Source of the DNA: Aricia agestis
Lineage: Eukaryota > Arthropoda > Insecta > Lepidoptera > Lycaenidae
Length of the DNA: 64,000 nucleotides
Assembly (NCBI RefSeq): GCF_905147365.1
Contig: NC_056409.1
Coordinates: 17,365,001 to 17,429,000, forward strand
Direction of reading: 5' to 3'
Positions 53,414-63,870 of the stretch are shown one piece after another. The notes under the pieces are model-generated. The model worked only from the letters and a program-made list of their open reading frames with translations. It had not been told where the DNA came from and searched no databases. How positions within the stretch are numbered: position 1 is the stretch's first letter; each line of letters opens with the position of its first letter. The position numbers and the translations under genes were made by a program.

Positions 53414-53670
53414 AGACTCAACTTGCAACAAATATGATAAAGTTTTTAAGTTATTACGTATTTTTTATTTTTCAAGGCTAGTAAAACACACACCCTTTTA
53501 TGAACACTTTATTAAATAATTAGCATAATTACGCTCCATTTAAATAAAAGCACAGTTCGTCCAGATATTTTAAATCTTTGACGAGGGAAGCTCTTTAGTT
53601 GGTGTAACTAGACGGGGTGTAAGCGTCAAACGCTTTGCACGATTCAATCAAATCTTTCCGCTTCATTTTT

Positions 53671-53900
53671 AGGGTTCCGTAGCCAAATGGCAAAAAACGG
53701 AGCCCTTATAGATTCGTCATGTCTGTCTGTCTGTCTGTCCGTCCTTATGTCACAGCCACTCTTCTTCGAAACTATTATGAGCTATACTATTGAAACTTGG
53801 TAAGTACGTGTAGTCTGTGAACCGCATTAAGATTTTGATCTTACTGTGTAAATAGTGATAGTGAAAAAAAAAAAACTGTAGCGCCCTCTGCTCTTTTGCT
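53671..53900 (+). repeat. dispersed repeat G-like 5' part
   Basis: TAGGGTTCCGTAGCCAAATG, then (GTCT)n and a segment ending in an A run. Its first 20 bases match the start of repeat G at 57939, but the body differs, so it may be a related family. Confidence 0.55.
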
Positions 53901-54189
53901 TAATATTCTGTACTCATTCCAAAAGTAATTATTCACCAAAACCAACTTTAAACCTTGTCCACAAAGTTCTCTACTGTAGAGTAAAGCCGGGGTTACATAA
54001 TTGTAACAAACAACTAAGATGTGAAATATACAACGTGAGGTACATCAACGTCTGACGAGATACACGGCACAGTTTTTCTTTGTCCAAATAAAAAAGGTCG
54101 TTGGAAACTTTACCACAAAGCCGGAATTGTAGTTTATACAATCAGCAAAATACTCGTCTATTTCAAAATGTTTGAATTACATCCTTTCT

Positions 54190-54383
54190 AATATTTTAAA
54201 TGCGAAGGTGTGTCTGTCTGTGAACTCTTCACGCCTAAATCACTGAACCGAGTTTGCTGAAATTTGGTGTGGAGATACTTTGAGTCCCGGGAAAGGACAT
54301 AGAAAACTTTTTATCCCGGACAAATGTACGGTTACCGAGCTATAAACTAATTTTATGCAATGGAGTTGCCTGCGTCATTTAGT
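54190..54383 (+). mobile_element. Helitron family A, decayed copy
   Basis: CTAATATTTTAAATGCGAAG, GTCTGTCTGTGAACTCTTCA, TTTGAGTCCCGGGAAAGGAC and GCGTCATTTAGT correspond to the copy at 42491-42698. The terminus CTAG has become TTAG. Confidence 0.75.
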
Positions 54384-54570
54384 ATAAATAATAATAAATA
54401 TATTTGTAACGGTATCTAAACGTGCTCGAATGCTAATTATAACGTTTCTAAATCAATTCAGATCGAGAAGTGGGTTAATAATATTATGTTGGTAGCGGTG
54501 GTTCTGAAAGCACGTAATTAGGTTTATGAAGCCAGATATTACGATCAAGGTCAATGTTACAGCCTGAATA

Positions 54571-54620
54571 GTATCTTATATCTTTAAGCGAGTAATTCTT
54601 GTATATATATATATATAAGT
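54571..54620 (+). mobile_element. Helitron family B 5' end only
   Basis: TCTTATATCTTTAAGCGAGT with AATTCTTGTATATATATAT after A, then unrelated sequence. No 3' terminus. Confidence 0.65.
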
Positions 54621-54748
54621 GCATAATGTATATATATGACGTTTTGAATAACTCCGCTGCCGTAGCGCATATTAGCTCATACAATTCCATACAAAGAAGT
54701 AGTGTCGCCTACACTACGTTCACAGTAAAATATTTATGAGATATCTTA

Positions 54749-54957
54749 TCTTATATCTTTAAACGAGCAATTCTTGTATATATATATTATATATACCTAT
54801 ATAATTGGAATCTCGGAATCGGCCCCAACGATTTCATGAAATTTAGTATATAGGGGATTTCGGGTCGATAAATCGATCTAGCTAGGAATCATTTTTAGAA
54901 AATGTCATTTTATTCGTGTTTTATTGAATACCGAGCAAAGCTCGGTCAAATAGCTAG
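54749..54957 (+). mobile_element. complete non-autonomous Helitron family B
   Basis: TCTTATATCTTTAAACGAGC after A at the 5' end; CCGAGCAAAGCTCGG hairpin, then TCAAATAGCTAG before T at the 3' end. This is the most complete family B copy in the window, at 209 bp. Confidence 0.92.
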
Positions 54958-55800
54958 TCATTAATTAAGGTAAGATAGATTAAGTGTTGCCTACACAGTA
55001 TGTTGTTTACTTTCATAACGTCGATTGTTTTCTTTTATAAAATCTTGAGAAGCTTACCTACGTCATGTTGAAATCACCCGGGACATGAAAATAAATAAAT
55101 CTTATAAGGCGTGGAAATCATTTACAAAAATTTGCTGCCATACGAAAAACCTTTAAAATTAATAGTAAAAAAAAACTTTAAATTAAAAAAATATCATACA
55201 AAAATATATTTCTATGTAAGTGCAATATTTTTAATTAAGATTTTTCTCGCAAAAGGTAATAATGAAAAGTTGACTGTATGGTCATGTTCGTGACTAATTT
55301 TCTTAATTTCTAATTCGTTAACTTAATTTTCCGTATTTTATAAAGTAGTAAACAGCGGTTGGTGACTGTACTGGCGTATGACAAATTATTTTGGCTCGGC
55401 GCGCGTCATTTTCCGCAGAAGTGCACACTATTGTTCCTGTTTGTTCTGTTTTCGGAGCTTGTCGTTGATATATATTGTACGAAGCCTTGACCGGTCCAAG
55501 AAATAATAAACTTTGTTTTTTTACTTTACTCCAGCGTCCTTGTTTATTTTTGTAAATTTAATTCCAGCCTCTCTAAACTAACAACATGGTTTAAAGGGGC
55601 ATTACATAAATATGGTTATTCCGTTCCATCGAAATAGTAAAGTAAATAGCGAGTTTCATGATAATTAAGTATAAAAGTATTAAACCTTAATATATAAACC
55701 TTCCACGAATATTTCAAGTCTAAAATTTTTAGCAAAATCGGTTCAGCCGTTCTCGAGTTGTAGCGAGACTGACAAAATTTATAATTTATTTCTATTTATA
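54958..55800. other. no feature recognised
   Basis: AT-rich; a 60-codon lysine-rich ORF at 55111 is a composition effect. Confidence 0.4.
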
Positions 55801-55805
55801 GAAAT

Positions 55806-56070
55806 AACGAGCTTTTGCCCGCGGCTTCGCTCGCGTTAAGAAGTATTATTATATACAAACTTTCATCCCCTCTTTGAACCCCTTGGGTTTGGAATTTATC
55901 AAAATCTTTTCTTAGCGGATGCCTACGTCATAACATCTATCTACCTGCATGCCAAATTTCAGCCAAATCCGTCCAGTGGTTTAGGTTGTGCGTTGATAGA
56001 TCACTATGTCAATCAGTCAGTCAGTCACCTTTGAGTTTTATATATTATTTATAGATATATAGATATATAG
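55806..56070 (+). repeat. dispersed repeat R, copy 2
   Basis: AACGAGCTTTTGCCCGCGGC, GCGGATGCCTACGTCATAAC, CCAAATCCGTCCAGTGGTTT and CAGTCAGTCAGTCACCTTTG, then an ATAGATATATAG tail. See the copy at 461-708. Confidence 0.75.
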
Positions 56071-56423
56071 ATAAAGTTTCTGAGCGAACAAATTAATATC
56101 CTTTATATTTAGACATTGTAGTCATTCGGACCGAGTAGGTACTCAGTACTCGGTACTCGGAACAGTAAAGTTGTTATTACTCTCCCGTGTATCGGTGTTA
56201 ATTACAATTGCTTTTACAAACAGAAACACCAATTTTTAAACTTCATTGCAGCCTTCACTTAACTGGAACACGTGAAAATTAAAAGCAAAACAAAGACATC
56301 ATATTTCGTGAAATTCGAGAGGCGAATTTAAAATTGAAATGTTGGAAAGAATAGCTGCATTATGTTTTTAAAACATTTATGATATAAATGTAATTTATAC
56401 TATATTTTTGTGCGATAAACATT

Positions 56424-56687
56424 ATACAGCGTGTAACAAAAATAAGTGATAATACTTTAGGGTGTGTACGTGTTCCTTGTAGAGAGTTCACTGTGAAAGT
56501 AGCAGCGCTGAAAGACGAAATTTTTTTTCACTTTTGTATGGGCAAGGGCCCGAGCGTCACGAGTTTCCCCATACAAAATTGAAAAATGTTTTTCGTCTTT
56601 CAGCGCTGCTATTTTCACAGTGAACTCTCTACAAGGAACACGTACACACCCTAAAGTGTTATAACTTATTTTTGTTACACACTGTAT
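56424..56687. mobile_element. MITE with about 95-bp inverted arms and TA flanks
   Basis: CAGCGTGTAACAAAAATAAG, TGATAATACTTTAGGGTGTG, TACGTGTTCCTTGTAGAGAG and TTCACTGTGAAAGTAGCAGC are mirrored at 56590-56687. The loop contains GGGCAAGGGCCCGAGCGTCA. Each end abuts a TA, as with Tc1/mariner-mobilised MITEs. Confidence 0.85.
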
Positions 56688-57180
56688 AAAGTAGTCCAAA
56701 AAAATAATTTAAAAACAGCATTCTATCATCATCTTCTTTTGCTAAAAGAAAATCATGGCTTTTTGCAACCACTTAATATTATCATTACGGCATCAGCAAA
56801 GCAAGTGGTACTTATAAAAGATGATCCTATTCGTATTTCAAAGTCAGTCAAGAAGAGAACAGCTAAAAATAAAAGTGTATACGGACTACCGTCAATAACC
56901 AATAAATGAAGCACGCTCCACCGCGCCAGTTTATTAAAACATCAAAATTGGCTTTTACTTGTTTATGAACGACTTTTTGATGCTTTAATAGACATGCAAT
57001 AAACTTTATTATTAAAACCTTCAATAAACTGCTTAAAATGTTTACGACAGACCCGTAAATCATAAAGTTATTATAATTTAATTCCTACTGCCGGAAAGCG
57101 AAAAACACAATTGCGATTGTAGAAATGCAGCGCCGCGTCTTAACTGACCTTTAAATAGGCATGTTTCACGATAACTTATC
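56688..57180. other. no feature recognised
   Basis: AT-rich, no convincing ORF or repeat partner. Confidence 0.4.
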
Positions 57181-57653
57181 TCTAATACTCGTTGGCGGAA
57201 TCTCGGAATCTGCTCCAACAATTTTCATGAAATTTAGTATATAGGGGGTTTCGGGGGCGATAAATCGATCTAGCTAGGAATCATTTTTAGAAAATGTCAT
57301 TTCATTCGCGTTTTTTTTTATGAAATAAGGGGGCAAACGAGCAAACGGGTCACCTGATGGAAAGCAACATCCGTCGCCCATGGACACTCGCAGCATCAGA
57401 AGAGCTGCAAGTGCGTTGCCGGCCTTTTAAGAGGGAATAGGGTAATAGGAGAGGGAAGGGAAGGGAATAGGGGAGGACAGGGAAGGGAATAGGGTAGGGA
57501 ATTGGGCCTCCGGTAAACTCACTCACTCGGCGAAACACAGCGCAAGCGCTGTTTCACGCCGCTTTTATTTCTCCGATCGAGCCGGCCCATTCGTGCCGAA
57601 GCATGGCTCTCCCACGTTTTATCGAATACCGAGCAAAGCTCGGTCAAATAGCT
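57181..57653 (+). mobile_element. Helitron family B interrupted by SINE M
   Basis: GGAATCTCGGAATCTGCTCC, TAGTATATAGGGGGTTTCGG and GATAAATCGATCTAGCTAGG lead to TTCATTCGCG, where SINE M (57311-57616) intervenes. TTTTATCGAATACCGAGCAA, the hairpin and ATAGCTAG follow. The usual 5' start is absent, so it is 5'-truncated. Confidence 0.87.
57311..57616 (-). mobile_element. SINE family M inserted into Helitron B (minus strand)
   Basis: The plus strand begins with the T run of the reversed tail, GGGGGCAAACGAGCAAACGG, and closes with GAAGCATGGCTCTCCCACG. CGTTTT lies at both junctions and would be part of the target duplication. The copy is full length. Confidence 0.9.
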
Positions 57654-57772
57654 AGTGACAATGATAAGTAATAATACTCGTATTATCGCTATATTTTGTG
57701 ATTATAAGAATTATTTATATTGTGTTTTAAAGACGAGTGTCGAGTGTGAACGGTTCTAGATGCTGCTACGAG

Positions 57773-57806
57773 TATATAAATCGGGTGCGGATCGGCAGAT
57801 TCAATT
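57773..57806 (+). promoter_or_regulatory. weak candidate TATA/initiator pair
   Basis: TATATAAA begins 30 bases before the A of TTCAATTC, a fair initiator, in a locally GC-richer stretch (CGGGTGCGGATCGGC). The spacing is canonical. No ORF or exon can be attached to it, and (T/A)-rich matches are expected by chance in such DNA. Confidence 0.18.
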
Positions 57807-57938
57807 CATATGGTGTGTTGGTTTCCCAAGGCTTAGATAATCTCATTGGAGCGAAACACTAATTCTGAGAGTACACACAGTTCAAAATAAGTCCTGATTG
57901 CTCTGCCGCTGCCCCGGGAGAGAGTTCGTTTTTGTTAG

Positions 57939-58350
57939 GGTTCCGTACCCAAAGGACAAAACGGGACCATATTACTGAGACTTCGATGTCTGTCCGTCTG
58001 TTCATCTGTATGTCTCCAGGCTCGGTATCTCAGTAATTGCTATAGCTAGACTTCTGAAATCTTCAAAGATAGTGTATTTCAGTTGCCGCTATAACAAGAA
58101 ATACTAAAAACAAAATAAAATAAATATTTAAGGGTCTTTTGCTCTTTGTCAATAATGGAAAAAAAAGGTAGTCACTTGAATTTTTCACAAAGTCCTTTGT
58201 TATATTATGTGCACAATATTGAAATATAATATTAAAATAAAATAAAAATTATACCATACAAAAAACACAATTTTTGGCCTATTTTTGCTCTATAACGGTA
58301 CGGAACCCTTCATGCGCGAGTCCGGCTCGCACTTGGCCGATTTTATTTTA
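57939..58350 (+). repeat. dispersed repeat G, copy 2
   Basis: TAGGGTTCCGTACCCAAAGG, GGGACCATATTACTGAGACT, TTGCCGCTATAACAAGAAAT and GGTACGGAACCCTTCATGCG, ending GCTCGCACTTGGCCGATTTT. TAGGGTTCCGTACC and GGTACGGAACCCT near the ends are inverted, consistent with a MITE-like element. Confidence 0.78.
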
Positions 58351-60723
58351 TTTCATTTTATTTCTCAGATTAATCAAGTCTATCCAACGTTGAGTATTAA
58401 TTAAATTATTATTTATGATTTCTATTTCCGTTATTTATTGTTTATACGTGAATAGAATCAAGATTAGCTTTTGCTTTGGCTTTCTGGTGATTAATTAAAA
58501 CATCAATTCATCTTAAAACTTTAAAAAAAAATCAAATTGAGAAACTTCTGAAATTAAGATTCCGATAAACCGTTACTGATATGCATAAAATGTGCCAGAT
58601 TTCATTACAATATTATTTTATGAAAATAAACTATCTTCTTCAATGAACTTTGGTTTTCCTAAAAAAATAAGATTAAATTTTATCGATGTATTCGGAAACA
58701 CGTCTGAGGCTTGATATTGAATATAAATCCCCATCCGAGGAGGAATCCTTATTCGCTTTTAGCGGATATTCTCTCCGCAGTTCCATTTGTCCAGATATCT
58801 GTTTACGTCTAGGAAATATTTATTCTAGAGGATTCACCTTTATAAATCTCAAATCCCAAGTTGCTGTGTTTTTCGAAGCATGATGGTTTTTGTCAAGCCG
58901 TCACGATTTTCTGTTATCCTTTCTTTTAACTTCCTTACGCTCGTAAATAAATTCTTATTCTGAAAATTGCGGTACACACAACAGGGAGAATTTTATACAC
59001 TTTTCTGGCTTTTTGCTCTAAATTCCAAAGTTGTTTTTGTTCAGCGGCGGTGCGATATCAAGGAGCACATATATCATTGTCTGTATGACAGGTATAAGCG
59101 CCGGGTTCGGGCGCGACGGCCTGCGGACGACGTTCTTTTACGGAGGCAAACATTACGAATGTATATCTTTTTACTTGCGTGATGTAAACAGATGACCGAG
59201 TGTTAAGGGTCTCGGGGGGAGAGGTTTAGTAACAAAAGATGCTCGTTTCCTCGTCTGGGTGGGCGGCGCGGGGGGACCGCGCACAATAGAGGCATTGTTT
59301 GTGCCCGGTGACAGGAAAAACTCCCGACCTCCGTGTTTCTGTGAATATTTTATTTCTTTCATTCTCTGCGTTTATCATCCTAGGTCCTTTGACGCGGAAT
59401 CAAAATTTCTGTGATTGCGGCTCGTCTTAAGCATTGGGGTCAAGTTTCAAAAGGTTTTTTTGTTTTATACGAGTACAAATCCATTTGATACAAAATATGG
59501 TCGGGGATGATACTGTAATTCATCTTGAATAAAGATTGAGGTGTAAATATTAATTGTTTAGAATGAATGCATTTGATGTTATTGCAGGTAAAAGGTAAGG
59601 CTTTTTTGCAATATGCAATGAATTTGACCCTAGCTTAATAGTATAAAGTCTACTACTCTAAAACTACTAACTCGTAAAATCATTCGAAATTCCATGCAGT
59701 CGCACACTAATTTATAATTGAAAAAGTTCGGTTAGTTTTTTCTAGCCACTTCGAATATTTTTGGCTTCGACAATTTTATTACTGAATGCTACGTCCAGAT
59801 AATGTTATTTGCTGCTCAAAATTTCCACGTATATAAAATTGTGCCCGACCTGTAGCCGTGGGCGATGAAATACTGGCCTTAGCCGCGGCCTATTGCTGAA
59901 CATTGGCAATCGATAGCCTTCTTTGTATCTTGCATATTTTTTACTTCAAGCAAACTTAATTAAAGTTAGTTGGAAAGTGTTTGTTGCCTACAACTTGTTG
60001 TCTCAAAAGCTTCAAGAATTGGTCAGATAAACGTTAACATTTTAAAAATAACTACTATTATAAACAGTAAAATATACAGATATAGTTACTTTACAAAAGG
60101 TTTTTTTTCTTTTCTGTCAAGCCACTATAAAAAATCAAACAAGGACAAAAATGTTTCTACTATAATGATGCCTAAAGTGTACATTTGTTTATAGCAATTG
60201 CTATAAGTTATCTTATAAACAATGAGAATAGAAACTAATCTCCATCGCTACGTATTAGTTGTCGGTTGTTAGTGCCGGACGCACGGCGCACCACCCTCCC
60301 CCTTGCCGGTGCTCTCATGATTCTTTATTTACTCGTTTTTCCTTATCAGGCTACACCATTCGCCTCACATTACCTCGACTATTGCTTATATTGAGCTTCT
60401 GTTTATTCTCTCTTATAATATTGTGTTACGTGTTTTTCTAATGCAATTGAATTGAGACCTCAGCCCTTTAAAGCATATCTCTTGATTTTAAAAGGAAAAT
60501 GTGTTGTAAATTTACATTACAGTTACATTAGTGTAATGTGTTTTTGTTTAATTGTTTTGCTGTAACAAAAATGTACAAAACAACAAAGACAATTATTGTA
60601 ATCAGTGCTCGACAATCTTTGTCTACGGATGATTGTAAAGACTAAAGAAGCAATAGCAAAATTCAAGTTTTTTAATACAACAGGGAATATTACGCAAAAG
60701 TCGGACCGGAAGCTAGTAGCATA
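58351..60723. other. no gene assigned; GC-richer stretch with a weak exon candidate
   Basis: 58680-59400 is less AT-rich than its surroundings and shows no repeat partner. A 47-nt segment at 59045-59091 is bounded by TTGTTTTTGTTCAG and by CAG|GTATAAG and is open in one frame (RRCDIKEHIYHCLYD). It is not in the right phase to follow the 51722-51761 exon directly. The rest is AT-rich and featureless. Confidence 0.35.
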
Positions 60724-61110
60724 TACAGGGTGCAATTAAACCTTCCTGCCAAATTTTTTCCAGAGCTTATGTATCATTAGGAGAGTCCATTTAACCAAAA
60801 AAAATTGGGTGTTTTTTTCCAATATACATATTGGACATATTTTATCTCATTTAAAATCGTTGCAGGACGGTCACTCGCGGCGCGGGGGAATGAGAGGGGG
60901 TGACGCGGGATGAGGCGCGCGCGCAGGGGCACGTCGCGCACGGCCGACGAATCGTGTCCATTAATTGTAGTGTTTCTTAGGATAACTTTCGGAAGCTATT
61001 TCTCAACATTTTAGTACTGAGTGACTATAAAAGAAAAAATACGTGTATTTTTATTTTTAACAAGGATCAATATATCAAAATTTGGCAGGAAGGTTTAATT
61101 GCACCCTGTA
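60724..61110. mobile_element. MITE with 34-bp TIRs, TA flanks and a GC-rich core
   Basis: CAGGGTGCAATTAAACCTTC, CTGCCAAATTTT at the left is mirrored by AAAATTTGGCAG, GAAGGTTTAATTGCACCCTG at the right, each next to TA. The core at 60865-60955 is very GC-rich (GCGGCGCGGGGGAATGAGAG; GATGAGGCGCGCGCGCAGGG). Confidence 0.88.
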
Positions 61111-61366
61111 TGAGCATTGAGATATGTCCATACTATGCGCTTTCGTCTTCAATTTTCGTCATCTTCTTTCATTCAACTTTCGTTTTGGCGCATTCAATTA
61201 TTGAATGCGTCAACGAACGCAACGCCAACTGTCATTTTTAATAACAAAGCGAAAGTCTTAGATACGGTCAGAGGGCATGCGTCGCGGGCATGCCTCACGT
61301 TCGCTGTTGACTGCGCTATAACGCATGCCCTTGACGAACAGAAAAAGGCACCGTGTGGACAAAGTT
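61111..61366. other. small palindromes, no gene
   Basis: CGCATTCAATTATTGAATGCG at about 61190-61210 is a perfect palindrome with a one-base centre. GAGGGCATGCGTCGCGGGCA and CGCATGCCCTTGAC form another inverted pair. The 98-codon ORF across them has no motif. Confidence 0.45.
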
Positions 61367-61490
61367 ATACAGTAAATATAATCCGAACAATGTCCGACAT
61401 GTTGCACACGTGACACGTCACATCAGATTATTGTCAAACGTCGAACAAAACTTTTTGCCCCCTGCCCCCCCCCCTCGGTACGCCCACGTG
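61367..61490 (-). repeat. dispersed repeat H fragment and C-rich element end
   Basis: TACAGTAAATATAATCCGAA, CCGACATGTTGCACACG and AACGTCGAACAAAACTTTTT repeat family H (61367-61457). CCCCTGCCCCCCCCCCTCGG and TACGCCCACG follow, resembling the C-rich element near 50700. Confidence 0.6.
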
Positions 61491-61858
61491 AGCGCATTAA
61501 ATTCACGTTAATTAAATAACAACATTATCATTTCAGTTGCATGCGATTTAAGCCGATACAACGGGCGTAAACAGCGGGAATCATCTGCTAACTGCAAATA
61601 ATTACTCGTTTAGGGCTTATACATATACACTCATGAATGAAATTATAAATTTGACTTCACACCAATAATATGCGTCCACGCAAACGAGCGGATTTGCCGC
61701 CACATCATAAGATCTCAAGCAGGATGTATGTAACGATTTATTTTAACAGCGGTGCGGTCGTGCCGTTATGTATTTTGCTGTGATTTCGCTGTGTAGCGGC
61801 CATACTGTCGTGCAGATGCAAATAAATACAATTTTTTTGGCAATACATTTTATTTGTC

Positions 61859-61950
61859 CAGCAATACACTTGCAACTCTGATGCAGGAGGTGTCTATGGG
61901 CTATGGTAGTCACTTTCTATTATGTGATCTGTTTGCTCTGTTGCCTTCTA
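61859..61950 (+). mobile_element. ancient SINE 3' end (family M-like)
   Basis: GCAATACACTTGCAACTCTG, ATGCAGGAGGTGTCTATGGG and CTATTATGTGATCTGTTTGC align in order with the family M 3' region, with many substitutions. This is far older than the other copies. Confidence 0.6.
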
Positions 61951-62115
61951 GTCTCGTTAAAAATCACAAAACGCGTTTGTATTTAAAAATCGCCGTGTAT
62001 TTTCATTTTATTTCGCTTCTAATTGTTTACCGCCTATGTTAGTAACATAACTTTAAGATGTCGGCAGGAATACTAAATTAAGAAAAACTCTACATGTTGC
62101 GTTATTTATAAGTTA

Positions 62116-62347
62116 CTAGCTGTTGCCCGCGACTTCGTCCGCGTGGACTTTAGTTTATAGCGCGCGGTGTCAAAATTTGTGTCAAATTTAAAAACTTTTT
62201 AAAACCCTGGTAAGTGATACCCCTCTTAGGGCCGCGCTATACCGGATTGGCAGCGCTGAAAGTGCTCGCCTCGCCGCTGCCATTCCGGTGTAGCGCGGCC
62301 CTTAATTAATCAAAATACCCAAAAACAGCTGTGCAGTGTGCACATAA
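62116..62347 (-). mobile_element. Helitron 3' part (minus strand), carrying a palindromic MITE
   Basis: CTAGCTGTTGCCCGCGACTT, CGTCCGCGTGGACTTTAGTT at the left edge is the reverse complement of the 3' end of the Helitron at 62348-62978. Sequence up to AAAACCCTGG... also matches in reverse. The 75-bp MITE at 62228-62302 interrupts it, and it ends where the plus-strand Helitron begins. Confidence 0.82.
62228..62302. mobile_element. 75-bp palindromic MITE
   Basis: AGGGCCGCGCTATACCGGAT, TGGCAGCG pairs with CGCTGCCATTCCGGTGTAGC, GCGGCCCT; the loop is CTGAAAGTGCTCGCCTCGC. TTA/TTAA bases adjoin both ends. Confidence 0.8.
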
Positions 62348-62978
62348 TCTATACTAATATTATAAATGCGAAAGTATCTCTGTCTGTCTGTCAGTCTCGC
62401 TTTCACGCCAAACGCCAAAACTACCGAACCGATTGTAATGAAATGTTGTATACAGATAGTCTAAAGCCTGAGAAAGGACATAGGCTACTTTTTTACTGGA
62501 AAAAAGGGTTGTTAGGGGGTGAAAATGCGTAAATTTGTTCAAATTAAGTTAGTTCCAAAAATTTATAATAGATGGCGCCGTGCGTCTTCTACATCGCGCT
62601 GACGCTTGCTCAAAAGTCTTTCTATAAGAGGTGGTATCATCTTACATTTAAGTTTCGATTTTTTTCGATTGTTATATCTATTCTACGGTATTAAATAACT
62701 CAGTACTTTATCTGTGCAGGACGTTACCTTAAACCTATCAATGATAAATAGTTTATGGGTAAAGTTGTGTAATTGGGGGGCTAAATAAGCTTTAAAATTT
62801 GGCATAAAATATAAAGTTTAGTATAAAAAAATGAAATACTTATTGTGTGCACACTGCAAGGCTGTATTGATTTAAGGGGTACCAGGGTTTTTTTTATAAA
62901 AGCTTTTGACACCAATTTTGTTGACATCGCGCTTTATAAACTGAAGTCCACGCGGACGAAGTCGCGGGCAACAGCTAG
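62348..62978 (+). mobile_element. complete non-autonomous Helitron, family A long form
   Basis: TCTATACTAATATTATAAAT after A, a (GTCT)n run, GAGAAAGGACATAGGCTACT, and the 3' end GTCCACGCGGACGAAGTCGC then GGGCAACAGCTAG before T. GTCCACGCGGAC near the end is a hairpin. At 631 bp it is the longest Helitron here and still carries no protein. Confidence 0.92.
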
Positions 62979-63013
62979 TAACTAATAAGTATGATTAGTT
63001 CTATGTTACAATG

Positions 63014-63280
63014 AAGTAAAAAATAAAACGCCATCTGTTGAATCGTATTAGAACTAAAATGTTCATTGCATCGATATATTTCTGGATTTTTATAATATTT
63101 TACATAAAATATATTTAAGTAAAAAATAAAACGCCATCTGTTTTCATATATTAGAATTGAAATGTTGATTGCATTGATATATTTTCTGGATGGAATATAG
63201 GCCAATACGCCGGTACACTTGAACTCCTTTATTTTAGAGCGCCTTCTGTTGTCAACTTGTCACATATATTAGAAATGCAG
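63014..63280 (+). repeat. tandem repeat, ~103-bp unit, two units and a diverged third
   Basis: AAGTAAAAAATAAAACGCCA, TCTGTT... ATTAGAA, AAATGTT and CATTGCATCGATATATTTCT occur at 63014 and again at 63117. A degenerate third, GCGCCTTCTGTTGTC with ATATATTAGAAATG, is at about 63238-63278. Confidence 0.75.
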
Positions 63281-63383
63281 AAGGAGTTCTATAAGATAAG
63301 ATAGATTGATTATTATTATACCAAGTGATAATATTATGAAACATAATATTCTAACGTATTAAAAACTATAAACAAAAACATAA

Positions 63384-63560
63384 TCCATACTAATATTATA
63401 AATGCGAAAGTATCTCTGTCTGTTTGTCTGTCTGTCTCGCTTTCACGCCAAAACTACTGAACCGATTGCAATGAAATTTTGTACGCAGTTATTCTAGAGT
63501 CTGAGAAAGGACATAGGCTACATTTTGATGTGGGAAAATATCATATTTCCATGAAAATAT
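63384..63560 (+). mobile_element. Helitron family A 5' part
   Basis: TCCATACTAATATTATAAAT after A, a (GTCT)n run, CTCGCTTTCACGCCAAAACT and GAGAAAGGACATAGGCTACA. The 3' part is replaced by SINE S sequence. Confidence 0.82.
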
Positions 63561-63584
63561 CGATGAAAATTAATTCGCATTGCG

Positions 63585-63690
63585 CGTGGCCAGCGCTCAT
63601 CCCGGGGGTCCGGAACAAAAAGTTTTCAATGTTCTTGGGTCTTGGATGTGTATTAAAATAAAATTTCAAAAATCTTAAACATATTTTATG
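63585..63690 (+). mobile_element. SINE family S, internal fragment
   Basis: CCCGGGGGTCCGGAACAAAA, AGTTTTCAATGTTCTTGGGT and GGATGTGTATTAAAATAAAA match the SINE S body just after the B box. The tRNA-related head is damaged and the tail is missing. Confidence 0.7.
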
Positions 63691-63698
63691 TATAATAA

Positions 63699-63870
63699 TC
63701 TATATATATAAAAGAAAGTCGTGTTTGTTACAACACTTATAACTCGAGAACGGCTGGACCGATTGCCATGGTTTTTGATTTGTTGGATTTGTTTCCGTCC
63801 CGAATAGCAGAATACATCTTAAAAACAATGAAAACTCGATATGTGTAATGATTAATGAATACTTTATCAT
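63699..63870 (+). mobile_element. Helitron-like 5' end of a fourth type
   Basis: TCTATATATATAAAAGAAAG after A, GTTACAACACTTATAACTCG and GAACGGCTGGACCGATTGCC are typical of another lepidopteran Helitron 5' region. The right end is not determined and may lie beyond the window. Confidence 0.6.

Noticed and set aside
59171..59362. Minus-strand proline-rich ORF
   Set aside because: No motif; GC-rich shadow sequence.
61117..61413. 98-codon ORF
   Set aside because: Runs through palindromes and repeat H; no motif.
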